From assembly GCF_002831585.1 (NCBI RefSeq), contig NZ_CP025113.1, positions 3,177,001-3,241,000 on the forward strand: a DNA stretch of 64,000 nucleotides. The letters run 5' to 3'. A program made the translations under genes and the position numbers. Below the pieces are notes generated by a model. The model saw only the letters and a list, made by a program, of their open reading frames with translations, searched no databases and was not told the origin of the DNA. Below are positions 16,372 to 24,720 of the stretch, piece after piece. Positions within the stretch are counted from its first letter, which is position 1; the number at the start of each line of letters is the position of its first letter. Source of the DNA: Bradyrhizobium sp. SK17 (GTDB lineage Bacteria; Pseudomonadota; Alphaproteobacteria; Rhizobiales; Xanthobacteraceae).

Positions 16372-17243
16372 CACACCCTCTCGATGTCGCGTTCGCCGAA
16401 GATGCCGAACGGGCGGATCATCAGCACCACGATGATCATGGCAAAGCCCGCGACCTCCTTCATGCCGGAGCCGAGATAGCCACCGGCCAGGTTTTCGGTG
16501 ATGCCGATCAGGAGGCCGCCGAGGCCGGAGCCCAGCACGGCGTCGAGGCCGCCCAGGATCGTCGCCGGGAACGCCTTCAGCCCGAGCTGGAACATGGCCG
16601 GCGACAGATCGTAGGACAGCGCGAAGAACACGCCGCCGATGCCGGCGATCACGGAGGACGCGGCCCAGGCCAGCGCATGGACCTTCGTCGCGCTGATGCC
16701 CATCAGGAGCGCGGTGCGGTCGTCGGCTGCGACCGCGCGCATCGCGACACCAATCTTGCTGTAGCGGAAGAACGCCCAGATCGCCGCGAGCAGCACAAGC
16801 AGCGTCGCGATCACGGCAATCTGGCCGGTTCGTACGCCGATGCCGCCGAGATGGACGATGCCGCGGCCCATGCCGAGTTCGAGGCCGTGCGGGTAGGCAT
16901 CCCAGATGAAATTGATCGCCGAGCGCAGGATCACCGCGAGCCCGATCGTCACCATCACGGTTGCGAACACCGGCTCGCCCAGCATCGGCCGCATCACCAG
17001 CCGCTCGATGACGAGGCCGAGCACGACGGCCGCCAGGATGGCGCCTGTCGCGACAACGAACACGTTGCCGCTGACCGTGGTCGAGATGGTCCAGGCGATA
17101 TAGGCGGTGATCATGGTCATCTCGCCTTGGGCGAAATTGACCAGGCCGGTCGATTTGTAGATCACCGCAAAGCCCATTGCGATCAGGCCGTAGATCGCGC
17201 CGATCGCAAGTCCCGAGATCAGGAGCTGGATGAGATACTGCAT
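16371..17243 (-). CDS. livH: Branched-chain-type ABC transporter permease, LivH
   Basis: Membrane permease of 290 aa with about eight hydrophobic segments. Family markers are the N-terminal LLISGLAIGAIYGLIAMGFAVIYKSTGLVNFAQGE, split over the first two helices, and the cytoplasmic MRAVAADDRTALLMGI loop that contacts the ATPase subunits. It lies between the acyl-CoA synthetase gene (no gap upstream) and livM (one-base overlap). The order synthetase-livH-livM-livK on one transcript, behind livF and livG, is common for importers of aromatic or fatty acids. Confidence 0.94.
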   Translation of the reverse strand: MQYLIQLLISGLAIGAIYGLIAMGFAVIYKSTGLVNFAQGEMTMITAYIAWTISTTVSGNVFVVATGAILAAVVLGLVIERLVMRPMLGEPVFATVMVTIGLAVILRSAINFIWDAYPHGLELGMGRGIVHLGGIGVRTGQIAVIATLLVLLAAIWAFFRYSKIGVAMRAVAADDRTALLMGISATKVHALAWAASSVIAGIGGVFFALSYDLSPAMFQLGLKAFPATILGGLDAVLGSGLGGLLIGITENLAGGYLGSGMKEVAGFAMIIVVLMIRPFGIFGERDIERV

Positions 17244-19178
17244 TCAGCCCTCCGCCTGGTAGATGATGGCGAGCTCGCGGGCGAACTTTTTCTCGATCAT
17301 GGCGCGGCGTACCTTCTGCGTCGCGGTCAGCTCGCCGTCGTCGTGGTCGAGCTCCTTTTCCAGGATGGCGAAGCGGCGGACGTTCTCGACCCGGGCGAAC
17401 CGCTTGTTGGTCTCGCCCACGATCCGCTCGACCAGCTCGTGCACTTCCGGCAGCTGCGACAGCGACTTGTAGTTGGTGTAGGCCAGCGCGCGGTCGCGCG
17501 CCCAGCGGCCGACATTGTCGTAATCGACCTGAATGATGGCGCCGAGATACTTCTTGGCCTCGCCGACCACGATCGCTTCCTTGATGAACTCGGAATCCTT
17601 CAATGCGTTCTCGATCTCCGACGGGGCGATGTTCTTGCCGCCGGCCGTGATGATGATCGCCTTCTTGCGGTCGACCACGGCGATCTCGCCATTGTCCAGG
17701 ATGTCGATGATGTCGCCGGTGCGCAGCCAGCCGCCTTGTTCGAGCGAAGCGGTCGAGGCTTTCTCGTCGAGGAAGTAGCCCTTGAAGATACCGGGGTTGC
17801 GCAGCAGGATCTCGCCGTCGGTATCGCGCTTCCATTCGGTCTGCGGCAAGGGGATGCCGCAGCCGCCGATCCGGTGATGGCTCTCGGTCTGGATGAAGGC
17901 GACGCCGCCGCTCTCGGTCAGTCCATAGCCCTGCGACACCGGGCGTCCGATGATGTCGAAGAAGCGCAGCGTCTCCGGCGAGATCGAGGCGCCGGCGCAG
18001 AGCCGATGCCGGCTGGTGGCGAAGCCGAGATGGCGCTGCAAATTGCGGAACATCAGCAGATAGAGCAGGCCGAACGCGGCGCGGTCGAGCACGTTGGCCG
18101 TGCCGGCCTGCCGTCGGTCGGACAGCGCGCGGCCCCAGGCAAGGCACGCCCTGGTAAAGCCCTGCCGCAGCCTGCCGCTCTCGCCGAGCCGGAACAGGAA
18201 GCCCTGCTGAAGCTTTTCATAGATGCGCGGCACGCCGACGAAGAAGGTCGGCGCGATCTCGCGGATGTTGATCGCGACGGTGTCGATCGATTCGGCAAAG
18301 GAGACGGTGCCGCCGAGCACGAGATGCGTCACCGTGCCGTAGCAACGCTCGGCGACGTGGCACAGCGGCAGATAACTCACCGCCTCGAACGGCTTGTCGG
18401 CGATTCCGACGGTCTTGGCATAGGCATGGGCGGCGTAGACGAGGTTGCGGTGGGTCAGCATCGCGCCCTTGGGCGGCCCGGTCGTGCCCGACGTGTAGAC
18501 CAGGATGCAGACATCGTCGGGCGCGCCCTGGCCGATCAGGCGGTCGAGGGTGGCGTTGGCCTCCGGGTTCTCCTGCGCATAGGTCGTGCCGCGCTCGCAG
18601 AGTGCTGCGAACGACATCAGCTCCGATTGGCGATAGTGCCGCAGCCCCTTCATGTCGATGCAGACAATGGCCTCGAGATCAGGCAGGCCGCCATTGTTGG
18701 CCATCGCGTCGAGCACCTTGTCGGTCTGCTCCTGGTCGCCGGTGACGACGATGCGAGCGCCCGAATGCTTGACGATGTATTGCAGCTCGACCCAGGGATT
18801 GGTCGGATAGATGCCGACCGCAACCGCGCCGATCATCTGGGTGCCGAGATCGGCGTAGAACCATTCCGGCGTGTTCTCGCCGGCGATCGCGATGCGGTCG
18901 CCGGGCTTGATGCCGAGCGACAGCAGGCCGAGGGCGACGGCGCGCGCCGTTTCGTAATAGTGCCGCCAGGAATACGGGTTCCAGATGCCGTAGTCCTTCT
19001 CGCGCAATGCCAGCGCCTCGCCGTGCATGGCGGCGCGCTGCCGCAGCAATTGCGGGATGGTGATGGCGGCATCCTCGAGCGCCGCCTGCAACGCATCGGT
19101 GGCCGCCGCCGGCGCGCTGCGCGCGGCGCTGGCCTGCAAGGGCGGATGAACGGTGCGATAACTGTCCAGCGTCGACAT
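17244..19178 (-). CDS. Long-chain-type acyl-CoA synthetase (AMP-binding), 644 aa
   Basis: Large ANL enzyme of the FadD15/long-chain type. It has the P-loop motif VYTSGTTGPPKG near residue 210, GYGLTES, the adenylate motif WLRTGDI and DRKKAIIITAGGKNI. The C-terminus lacks a strict PxxxxGK motif but ends in AREL as usual for long-chain FACS. Start: GTG (19181) and ATG (19178) are adjacent; the ATG overlaps the livG stop by one base and is preferred. Its place inside the liv operon, between livG and livH, suggests that the imported acid is activated by this enzyme at once (vectorial acylation). Confidence 0.92.
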   Translation of the reverse strand: MSTLDSYRTVHPPLQASAARSAPAAATDALQAALEDAAITIPQLLRQRAAMHGEALALREKDYGIWNPYSWRHYYETARAVALGLLSLGIKPGDRIAIAGENTPEWFYADLGTQMIGAVAVGIYPTNPWVELQYIVKHSGARIVVTGDQEQTDKVLDAMANNGGLPDLEAIVCIDMKGLRHYRQSELMSFAALCERGTTYAQENPEANATLDRLIGQGAPDDVCILVYTSGTTGPPKGAMLTHRNLVYAAHAYAKTVGIADKPFEAVSYLPLCHVAERCYGTVTHLVLGGTVSFAESIDTVAINIREIAPTFFVGVPRIYEKLQQGFLFRLGESGRLRQGFTRACLAWGRALSDRRQAGTANVLDRAAFGLLYLLMFRNLQRHLGFATSRHRLCAGASISPETLRFFDIIGRPVSQGYGLTESGGVAFIQTESHHRIGGCGIPLPQTEWKRDTDGEILLRNPGIFKGYFLDEKASTASLEQGGWLRTGDIIDILDNGEIAVVDRKKAIIITAGGKNIAPSEIENALKDSEFIKEAIVVGEAKKYLGAIIQVDYDNVGRWARDRALAYTNYKSLSQLPEVHELVERIVGETNKRFARVENVRRFAILEKELDHDDGELTATQKVRRAMIEKKFARELAIIYQAEG

Positions 19179-19969
19179 CACGCGCCCACCTTCATCGCTT
19201 CGGCGCGCTGGCCGCCGAGATAGGCCTCCGCGACCGCGGGATCGCGCCTGATCTGGTCGGGCGTGCCTTCGGCGATCTTGCGGCCGAAATTGAGCACATG
19301 GATGCGATCGGAGATGTCCATCACGATGCGCATCTCGTGCTCGATCATCACGACGGTGATGCCCAGCTCGTCGCGGATGTCGAGCACGAAGCGCGCGATA
19401 TCCTCGGTTTCCTCCTGGTTCATGCCGGAGACCATCTCGTCGAGCAGCAGCAGCTTCGGTTCGCAGGCGAGAGCGCGGGCGAGTTCGACGCGCTTCTGCT
19501 GGCCATAGGACAGCGTGCCGACCACGGCATCCCTGATGTGCTCGATCTCGAGGAATTCGATGATGTGCTCGACGCGCTGCCGGGCCGCGATCTCTTCCTT
19601 GCGGGTGCGGCCGAAGAACACCACGGCGTCGAGCACGGTCGAGCGCAGATGGGTGTGGCGGCCGGTCAGGATGTTCTCGACCACGGTGCCGTGCTTGAAC
19701 AGCGCGAGATTCTGGAAGGTGCGGCCGATGCCGACGGCGGCGAACTTCCAGGGCGAAATGGTCGCAAGGTCGATGCCGTCGAAGCTGATGCGGCCGCCGC
19801 TTGGCCGCAGCACGCCCGAGATCATGTTGAACAGCGTGGTCTTGCCGGCGCCGTTCGGGCCGATCACGCTACAGATCTCGCCGGAGCTCACCTGCAGGCT
19901 GACATCGGCGACGGCCTGCAGACCGCCGAAGCGTTTCGACAGGTTCTCGATCGCGAGCAGCGCGGTCAC
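19178..19969 (-). CDS. livG: Branched-chain-type ABC transporter ATP-binding protein, LivG
   Basis: ABC ATPase of about 263 aa. Walker A is GPNGAGKTTLFN, the signature is LSYGQQKRVELARAL, Walker B LLLLDEM, and the H-loop His is in VVMIEHEMRIV. The DEMVSGMN segment is typical of LivG. A GTG at 19969 overlaps the livF stop as GTGA and gives the usual N-terminus; an upstream GTG at 19978 would lengthen it by three residues. It powers uptake together with LivF. All liv genes share the transcript starting near 22136. Confidence 0.94.
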   Translation of the reverse strand: MTALLAIENLSKRFGGLQAVADVSLQVSSGEICSVIGPNGAGKTTLFNMISGVLRPSGGRISFDGIDLATISPWKFAAVGIGRTFQNLALFKHGTVVENILTGRHTHLRSTVLDAVVFFGRTRKEEIAARQRVEHIIEFLEIEHIRDAVVGTLSYGQQKRVELARALACEPKLLLLDEMVSGMNQEETEDIARFVLDIRDELGITVVMIEHEMRIVMDISDRIHVLNFGRKIAEGTPDQIRRDPAVAEAYLGGQRAEAMKVGA

Positions 19970-20820
19970 GACAGCCACCGCTTGCGGCGCTTGTAATGCT
20001 TGACGTCGCGCAGGCTCTTGCGTCCGGCGGACGAGACCCCGAGGTAGAATTCCTGGACGTCCTCGTTGGCCGTCAGCTTGCTCGCGGTGCCGTCGAGCAC
20101 GACGCGGCCGGTCTCCAGGATGTAGCCGTAGTCGGCGATGTCGAGCGCGCGCTGCGCGTTCTGCTCGACCAGCAGCACGGTCATCTTCAACTCGTCGCGT
20201 AGGCGGACGATCACCTCGTAGATGCGGTCGATGATCAGCGGCGCGAGGCCGAGCGACGGCTCGTCGAGCGCCAGCAGCACGGGATCGGTCATCAGCGCGC
20301 GGCCGATCGCGAGCATCTGCTGCTCGCCGCCCGACATGTAGCCGGCGATCTGGTCGCGGCGCTCATGGAGCCGCGGAAACAGTGCGAACACCTTGTCGCG
20401 GCGCTGGCGCGCCTCGGCGCCGGTCCTGGTGTAGCCGCCCATCTGCAAATTCTCGTCGATGGTCAGCGCCGCGAACACGCGGCGGCCTTCCGGCACCTGC
20501 ACGATGCCGCGGCGAACCAGCTCGTCCGGGGCCAGGCGATGCACCTCGTCGTTGCGGAAACGGATGCTGCCGTTCTCGATCACGCCTTCCTCGGTGTAGA
20601 GGATGCCGGACATCGCCTTCAGCAGCGTCGACTTGCCGGCGCCGTTGGAGCCGAGCAGGGCGACGATGCTGCCGTCGGGTACCGCGATCGAGACATCGCG
20701 GATCGCCTCGATCGCGTTGTCGTAGACGATCCGGATGTTGCGGAATTCGAGCAGCGCATCCGGCGCCGGCGTGGCCTGTGGCGCTGGCTGCGGCGTCGGA
20801 TGCGGGACGGTGGTCGGCAT
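19966..20820 (-). CDS. livF: Branched-chain-type ABC transporter ATP-binding protein, LivF
   Basis: Second ABC ATPase, 284 aa. It has Walker A GSNGAGKSTLLK, the LivF-specific RGIVQVPEGRRVF, the signature MSGGEQQMLAIGRAL and Walker B VLLALDEPSLGL. It has an unusual proline- and threonine-rich N-terminal extension of about 20 residues before the domain (PHPTPQPAPQATPAP) and a basic C-terminal tail (KHYKRRKRWLS), both longer than the usual LivF of about 235-240 aa. The ATG at 20820 was chosen because it lies 5 bases after the flavoprotein stop at 20826. Confidence 0.94.
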   Translation of the reverse strand: MPTTVPHPTPQPAPQATPAPDALLEFRNIRIVYDNAIEAIRDVSIAVPDGSIVALLGSNGAGKSTLLKAMSGILYTEEGVIENGSIRFRNDEVHRLAPDELVRRGIVQVPEGRRVFAALTIDENLQMGGYTRTGAEARQRRDKVFALFPRLHERRDQIAGYMSGGEQQMLAIGRALMTDPVLLALDEPSLGLAPLIIDRIYEVIVRLRDELKMTVLLVEQNAQRALDIADYGYILETGRVVLDGTASKLTANEDVQEFYLGVSSAGRKSLRDVKHYKRRKRWLS

Positions 20821-20825
20821 CTTGC

Positions 20826-22136
20826 TCAGACCCGGCCGGCCGAGCGACGCGGGCGACCGGCGAGGATCGCATCGGTGACGATCTTGGCCGTTTCGGCGCA
20901 AGCCTGGGTGCCGCCATTGCCATACTGCTTGACGGCGTCGCCGACGCACCACAGGCCTTCGATGCCGGTTTCGCGCGGCAGGTCGTAACCGGCGCAGCTG
21001 CGTTGCGCCGGCCAGTCGTCCCGCATCACCCGGATCGACAGGATTTTGGCCTGGTCGAAATTGGCGAACTGCTCGCGCAGGTCTTCCAGCGCAAGTGCAA
21101 CCTCGGCATCACCATCGAAATCGCCGAGCGCGGGCACCGGCACGGCATAGGCCACATAGAGGTGCCAGCCGGGCGGCGCCAGTTCGGGGCAGGTGGCGGA
21201 GAGGTTCGCCATGTTGCAGAGCCGGCGCGTCTTGCCGAAGGTGACGATGCCGGGATGGTTGATCAGCGGTTCGCGGCTCGCGACATTGATGACGATATTG
21301 GCGGCCGGGCGCAGGTCGTTCTTGACCTTCGCGATGTAGTCCGCCGGAAACGCCTCGCTGCCGGCCAGCGCGACAGTGGCCTTCGGACCCGCATTGCTGA
21401 CGACGAGATCGGTATCGATCCGCACCTTCTCGCCGTTGCGCAGCACGGTGACGCCTTCGACCTTGCCGTTCGAGGTATGGATCGTCGTCGCCGGCGTGCC
21501 AAGCCAGATATCGCCATTGCGCCTGATCGCGCTGCCGAGGCTGTTCCAGACGCCGATTGTGCCCTGCGGGCAGAAGCCGAACTTCTTGAAGGCGCCCTTG
21601 CTGGTGAAATAGGTGAGGAAGGCGCGCGCCGGCAGTTCGGCAGCGTTGCAGGCGAAGATCGCCGCGCAGAGGTTGCGGAACAGCGCGTGCACCGTGGCAT
21701 TGCTGGTGTAGCCCTTCAGCCAGTCCTCGGTCGATTGCCGTCCGTCGGGCAGATTGCCGGAGCGGGCGTCGGCGAATTTCTCCAGAATGCGCGAGGCCTG
21801 CTTGGTCAATTGCCCGAGCAGCAGCGACCAGCCACCACGGCCGACGTCGATCACCTTGCCGTCGATGAAGAACGAGCTTGCCGGCTCCGGCGCGCGGATG
21901 TCGAGCGGCGCGCCGACGGTGTGGAAGGTCTCCTCGAACACGCCACCGAACTCGATCGCGATCGCGCCGATATTGACCTTGAAGCCGTCGATCTCCTCGG
22001 TCGAGGCGCGCCCGCCGAGCCGATCCTTGTCGTCCACGACGAGCGTATGCAGGCCACCATGGGCGAGGCGCGCCGCGGCGCACAGCCCGCCGGCGCCGGC
22101 TCCGATCACGACAGCATCGACCTTATGAGCATCCAC
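20826..22136 (-). CDS. FAD-dependent oxidoreductase, phytoene-desaturase (CrtI)-like
   Basis: This is a 436-aa flavoprotein with the dinucleotide motif VVIGAGAGGLCAAARLA at the N-terminus, DRLGGRA after the second strand, and a C-terminal FAD motif around GLWCVGDAVKQYGNGG. It resembles CrtI/retinol saturase-type amine-oxidase-fold enzymes, which desaturate or saturate lipophilic isoprenoid-like substrates. The GTG at 22136 has GAGGGAGG eight bases upstream and puts the Rossmann motif right at the start; an ATG at 22181 is possible but less likely. It is the first gene of the big leftward liv operon, and the operator-like site at 22216-22237 lies about 80 bases upstream. Confidence 0.88.
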   Translation of the reverse strand: MDAHKVDAVVIGAGAGGLCAAARLAHGGLHTLVVDDKDRLGGRASTEEIDGFKVNIGAIAIEFGGVFEETFHTVGAPLDIRAPEPASSFFIDGKVIDVGRGGWSLLLGQLTKQASRILEKFADARSGNLPDGRQSTEDWLKGYTSNATVHALFRNLCAAIFACNAAELPARAFLTYFTSKGAFKKFGFCPQGTIGVWNSLGSAIRRNGDIWLGTPATTIHTSNGKVEGVTVLRNGEKVRIDTDLVVSNAGPKATVALAGSEAFPADYIAKVKNDLRPAANIVINVASREPLINHPGIVTFGKTRRLCNMANLSATCPELAPPGWHLYVAYAVPVPALGDFDGDAEVALALEDLREQFANFDQAKILSIRVMRDDWPAQRSCAGYDLPRETGIEGLWCVGDAVKQYGNGGTQACAETAKIVTDAILAGRPRRSAGRV

Positions 22137-22215
22137 GCGCAGCCTCCCTCGATGCCGCCGGGTTGCTCCCGGCATGCGCAATCCACTTGCTTGATGACGG
22201 TCACGATAATATAAT

Positions 22216-22237
22216 CCGACCGGTCGTTCAAATTATT
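22216..22237. promoter_or_regulatory. Operator-like site A between the TetR gene and the liv operon
   Basis: The core CGACCGGTCG (22217-22226) is a perfect 10-bp palindrome. ATAAT (22211-22215) and ATTAT (22232-22236) flank it as outer inverted arms. It aligns without gaps to the sites at 7663 (19 of 22 identical) and 4389. It lies in the 251-bp gap between divergent genes: the flavoprotein/liv operon (start 22136) and the TetR gene (start 22388). This is the standard position for autoregulation by a TetR repressor plus control of the divergent operon. Confidence 0.6.
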
Positions 22238-22387
22238 TTTTGACGCAGGTCAATGATCCGGCTGCGTCGGGTAGATGAGTTCTGGTGGACGGTGCCCGCA
22301 AAGAGGAGGAGAGCGCGGCGGCAATAGTATAGAGAGACGGAAGCCGCCCGATTCCGGCGGCATCAGCGGTGGACGAGAGAGACGGGT

Positions 22388-23023
22388 ATGGCGCGAACGC
22401 GCTCGGAAAATTACGACGAGATCCAGCGGGGCATCCTCACCACCGCCTGCGGCCTGTTCGCGCGCCAGGGCTACATGCGTGCCTCGATCGCGGACCTTGC
22501 AGACGCCTGCAAGCTGTCGCGCGGCGCGCTGTATCACTATTTCGACTCCAAGGAAGCGATCCTGTTCGCGATCCTCGATGCGCATATTCGCGAGATGATC
22601 GCGGATGTGGAGGTCGCGATGGCCGGCAAGGCGACGACGCTGGAGCAGTTCCGCGCCGCGATCCAGGCCATCGTCGCGCTCAACGCGCGCTCGAGCGACG
22701 AGCAGCGCGTCATCCTCAACGACCTCTCGTTCCTCGGCGAGACCGAGCAGGACGCGATCAAGGCGCTGGAGCGCCAGATCGTCGACACGGTCTCCGATCT
22801 CCTGGTCAAGCTCGACAAGGAGGGCAAGATCGTCCGGCGGACCAAGAAGATCTACAGCATGATGCTGTTCGGCATCCTGAACTTCAGCCACACCTGGTAC
22901 GATCCGAAGGGCGGGATCGATCCGACCGAGTTCGCCGACATGGTGGTGGACCTGTTCCTTTACGGCTTTGCGATGCCGGTACCGGCGAAGGATGCTGCGC
23001 GGCCGCTGCGCCAGCGCGCGTAG
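22388..23023 (+). CDS. TetR/AcrR family transcriptional regulator (probable regulator of the island)
   Basis: TetR repressor of 211 aa. The helix-turn-helix covers about residues 28-50 (IADLADACKLSRGALYHYF, then DSKEAIL). The C-terminal helical domain, with WYDPKGGIDPTEFADM near its end, resembles FadR/PaaR-like acyl-CoA sensors (TetR_C). It is divergent from the liv operon with a palindromic site between, and two more copies of that site precede the other transcription units of the first 22 kb. I infer that it represses all three units and is released by an acyl-CoA made by one of the ligases. Ligand and binding are unproven. Confidence 0.92.
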   Translation: MARTRSENYDEIQRGILTTACGLFARQGYMRASIADLADACKLSRGALYHYFDSKEAILFAILDAHIREMIADVEVAMAGKATTLEQFRAAIQAIVALNARSSDEQRVILNDLSFLGETEQDAIKALERQIVDTVSDLLVKLDKEGKIVRRTKKIYSMMLFGILNFSHTWYDPKGGIDPTEFADMVVDLFLYGFAMPVPAKDAARPLRQRA

Positions 23024-23048
23024 GCTGGCGCATCTTGCAGCGGCGACG

Positions 23049-24188
23049 TCACTTTTGCAGGATGTGGACGTAGCAGACCGCGCCCACACCTACCATATGC
23101 GCCAGCCCGGTCCGCGCCCCCGCGTGCTGGCGTGCGCCCGCTTCGCCACGGAGCTGCATCACGATCTCGCCGATCTGGCCGATGCCGGTCGGGCCGATCG
23201 GATGTCCCATCGCGATCAGGCCACCGGAGGGATTGATCGCGCATTGCCCACCGATATCGAGCGCGCCGTCCTTCAGCATGCGAACGCCGTGCCCCTCGGG
23301 GCAGAGGCCGATGCTCTCGATATAGTGCAACTCCTCGACCGTGAAGGCATCGTGCAACTCGATGATGTCGAGATCCTTTGCCGTTAGCTTGGCCTGCGCC
23401 AATGCGAGGTCGGCGGTCTCCTTGGTGAGCGCCGCGTCGAAGCCGGCGCCGGGCGGATAGACCCGCTCGCTGCGGCCGACCGAGGCTATGGCGCGAATGG
23501 CGCGGCCGGCGTCGATGCCCAGTCTGCGAATGCCGTCCTCGGATGCGACGATGACGGCGGCGGCGCCTTCGCCGATCGGCGTGCATTGCAGCGCGGTCAG
23601 CGAGCCCGACACCCGCTTGCCGCCGAGCACCTCGTCGAGCGTGCGCTCCTGCTGCCGCTGCGCATTGGGATTCCTGGCGCCGTTACGGTGGTTCTTCACC
23701 GCGACCAGCGCGATGTCCTCGGCTGATGCATTGTGACGAACCGCGTATTCATTGGTCAGCAGTGCGAAGTGCGTGAAGGGGACGATGGCGTCTTCGGCAA
23801 GGTGGCCGATGCCGGTGTCCGAGCGCCGCACCGGGTTGCGCTTGTCGACGCCGACTGCCAACGCAACATCGGAGATGCCGCTTGCGACCTCGATGCAGGC
23901 ATGCCGGAACGCAGTCGATCCGGAGGCCGACGCATTCTCGACATGCATCAGCGGGGCGCCGGTCGCGCCGAGATGGCGCAGCATCGGCCGCCCCGAGGCC
24001 ATGCCGAGCAGCGCGGTTGCGACATAGCTCGATTCCACCGCCGGCCATTCGATGCGCGCGTCGGCGAGCGCGGCGCGGATCGCGGTGAGGCCGAGTTCCA
24101 CATAGGGCGTCTCGCTCGGGTTCTGATAGCGATGCCAGCCGATGCCGACGACGTAGACCGGCCGCAGATCGTTGATTGATCGTGTCAT
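23049..24188 (-). CDS. Thiolase-fold protein with Ser in place of the nucleophilic Cys (acyl-CoA aldolase-like)
   Basis: Thiolase superfamily protein of 379 aa, like SCP-x/Ltp lipid-transfer proteins. It keeps GGLIAMGHPIGPTG and a HDAFTVEEL segment. In the usual NxxCxSG motif, however, the residue is Ser87 (ENASASGS; codon TCG), so normal Claisen thiolysis is doubtful. Such thiolase-fold proteins with an adjacent DUF35 protein can act as retro-aldolases, as Ltp2 with the ChsH2 DUF35 domain does in steroid side-chain degradation. The DUF35 gene lies 18 bases upstream on the same strand. The ATG at 24188 gives a normal N-terminus. It could also be a non-catalytic scaffold. Confidence 0.85.
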   Translation of the reverse strand: MTRSINDLRPVYVVGIGWHRYQNPSETPYVELGLTAIRAALADARIEWPAVESSYVATALLGMASGRPMLRHLGATGAPLMHVENASASGSTAFRHACIEVASGISDVALAVGVDKRNPVRRSDTGIGHLAEDAIVPFTHFALLTNEYAVRHNASAEDIALVAVKNHRNGARNPNAQRQQERTLDEVLGGKRVSGSLTALQCTPIGEGAAAVIVASEDGIRRLGIDAGRAIRAIASVGRSERVYPPGAGFDAALTKETADLALAQAKLTAKDLDIIELHDAFTVEELHYIESIGLCPEGHGVRMLKDGALDIGGQCAINPSGGLIAMGHPIGPTGIGQIGEIVMQLRGEAGARQHAGARTGLAHMVGVGAVCYVHILQK

Positions 24189-24206
24189 GGCAAATCTCCG
24201 GATCAG

Positions 24207-24623
24207 TCAGGATGCATTGCTGAAGCGGAGATCGAGCACGGTCTCGCCACTCTCGCTCGGCACAGGGGTGAGCTTGCCGGTGACGCGTTGCCCCGGCGCA
24301 ACCGGCGCGCTGTCGTCGGCCAGCAGGGTGCGGATGACAGGGCCGTCGTCGAGCGCGACCTTGACGATGGTGAAGGGAGCAGGACGGTTCTTGTCGGCGT
24401 GCAGGTGCACGGTTGCTTCCGCGAGCAGCGTGCCATTGGTCGACAGCTCGCAGGGCGTCAGCGCATCGCCATGGCTGCCGCAGCGCTCGCAGCCATGGGT
24501 CTGCATCGGGAAGAAGACGTATCCGCAACGGCAGCGTCCGCCCTTGAGGCGGACTGCCGTTCCGGCCTGGTCACGCAAGCCCCCGGAATAGAGACCGGGT
24601 TTCAACAGCTTGTCTCGGTGCAT
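24207..24623 (-). CDS. Zn-ribbon OB-fold protein (DUF35 family)
   Basis: Protein of 138 aa with a rubredoxin-like zinc ribbon (CRCG, then CERCG about 14 residues on) followed by an OB-fold beta domain that binds acyl-CoA in this family. DUF35 proteins work as partners of thiolase-fold enzymes. The gene directly precedes the thiolase-fold gene and shares its transcript. I took the ATG at 24623 because GGAGGAAACC is right before it; the frame extends to 24659 but that would run into the palindrome at 24642-24659. Alone it is not an enzyme; the pair is probably a hetero-oligomer. Confidence 0.9.
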   Translation of the reverse strand: MHRDKLLKPGLYSGGLRDQAGTAVRLKGGRCRCGYVFFPMQTHGCERCGSHGDALTPCELSTNGTLLAEATVHLHADKNRPAPFTIVKVALDDGPVIRTLLADDSAPVAPGQRVTGKLTPVPSESGETVLDLRFSNAS

Positions 24624-24641
24624 GGTTTCCTCCAAAGAAAC

Positions 24642-24659
24642 TTGTTGACTGACCAACAA
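24642..24659. promoter_or_regulatory. Perfect inverted repeat between DUF35 operon and TetR gene
   Basis: TTGTTG-ACTGAC-CAACAA has perfect 6-bp arms around a 6-base centre. It lies 19 bases before the DUF35 start and 61 bases before the divergent TetR start at 24721. The sequence differs from the operator family in the first 22 kb, so it is probably the target of the second TetR regulator. No other copy was noticed in the window. Confidence 0.55.
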
Positions 24660-24720
24660 ACATTATTCTAGCTTGAATGCAAGCAAGAAGTCGCCGCACG
24701 GCAACAGGGAGCGAAGCTGA

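Noticed and set aside
15325..18147. Very long open frame (940 codons) on the minus strand
   Set aside because: Only its last 348 codons (LivM) are real; the rest is the shadow of livH and the acyl-CoA synthetase, forced by high GC.
14632..19223. Long plus-strand frames over the liv operon
   Set aside because: Very rich in His/Arg/Gly/Asp without motifs, exactly antiparallel to liv genes; typical mirror frames.
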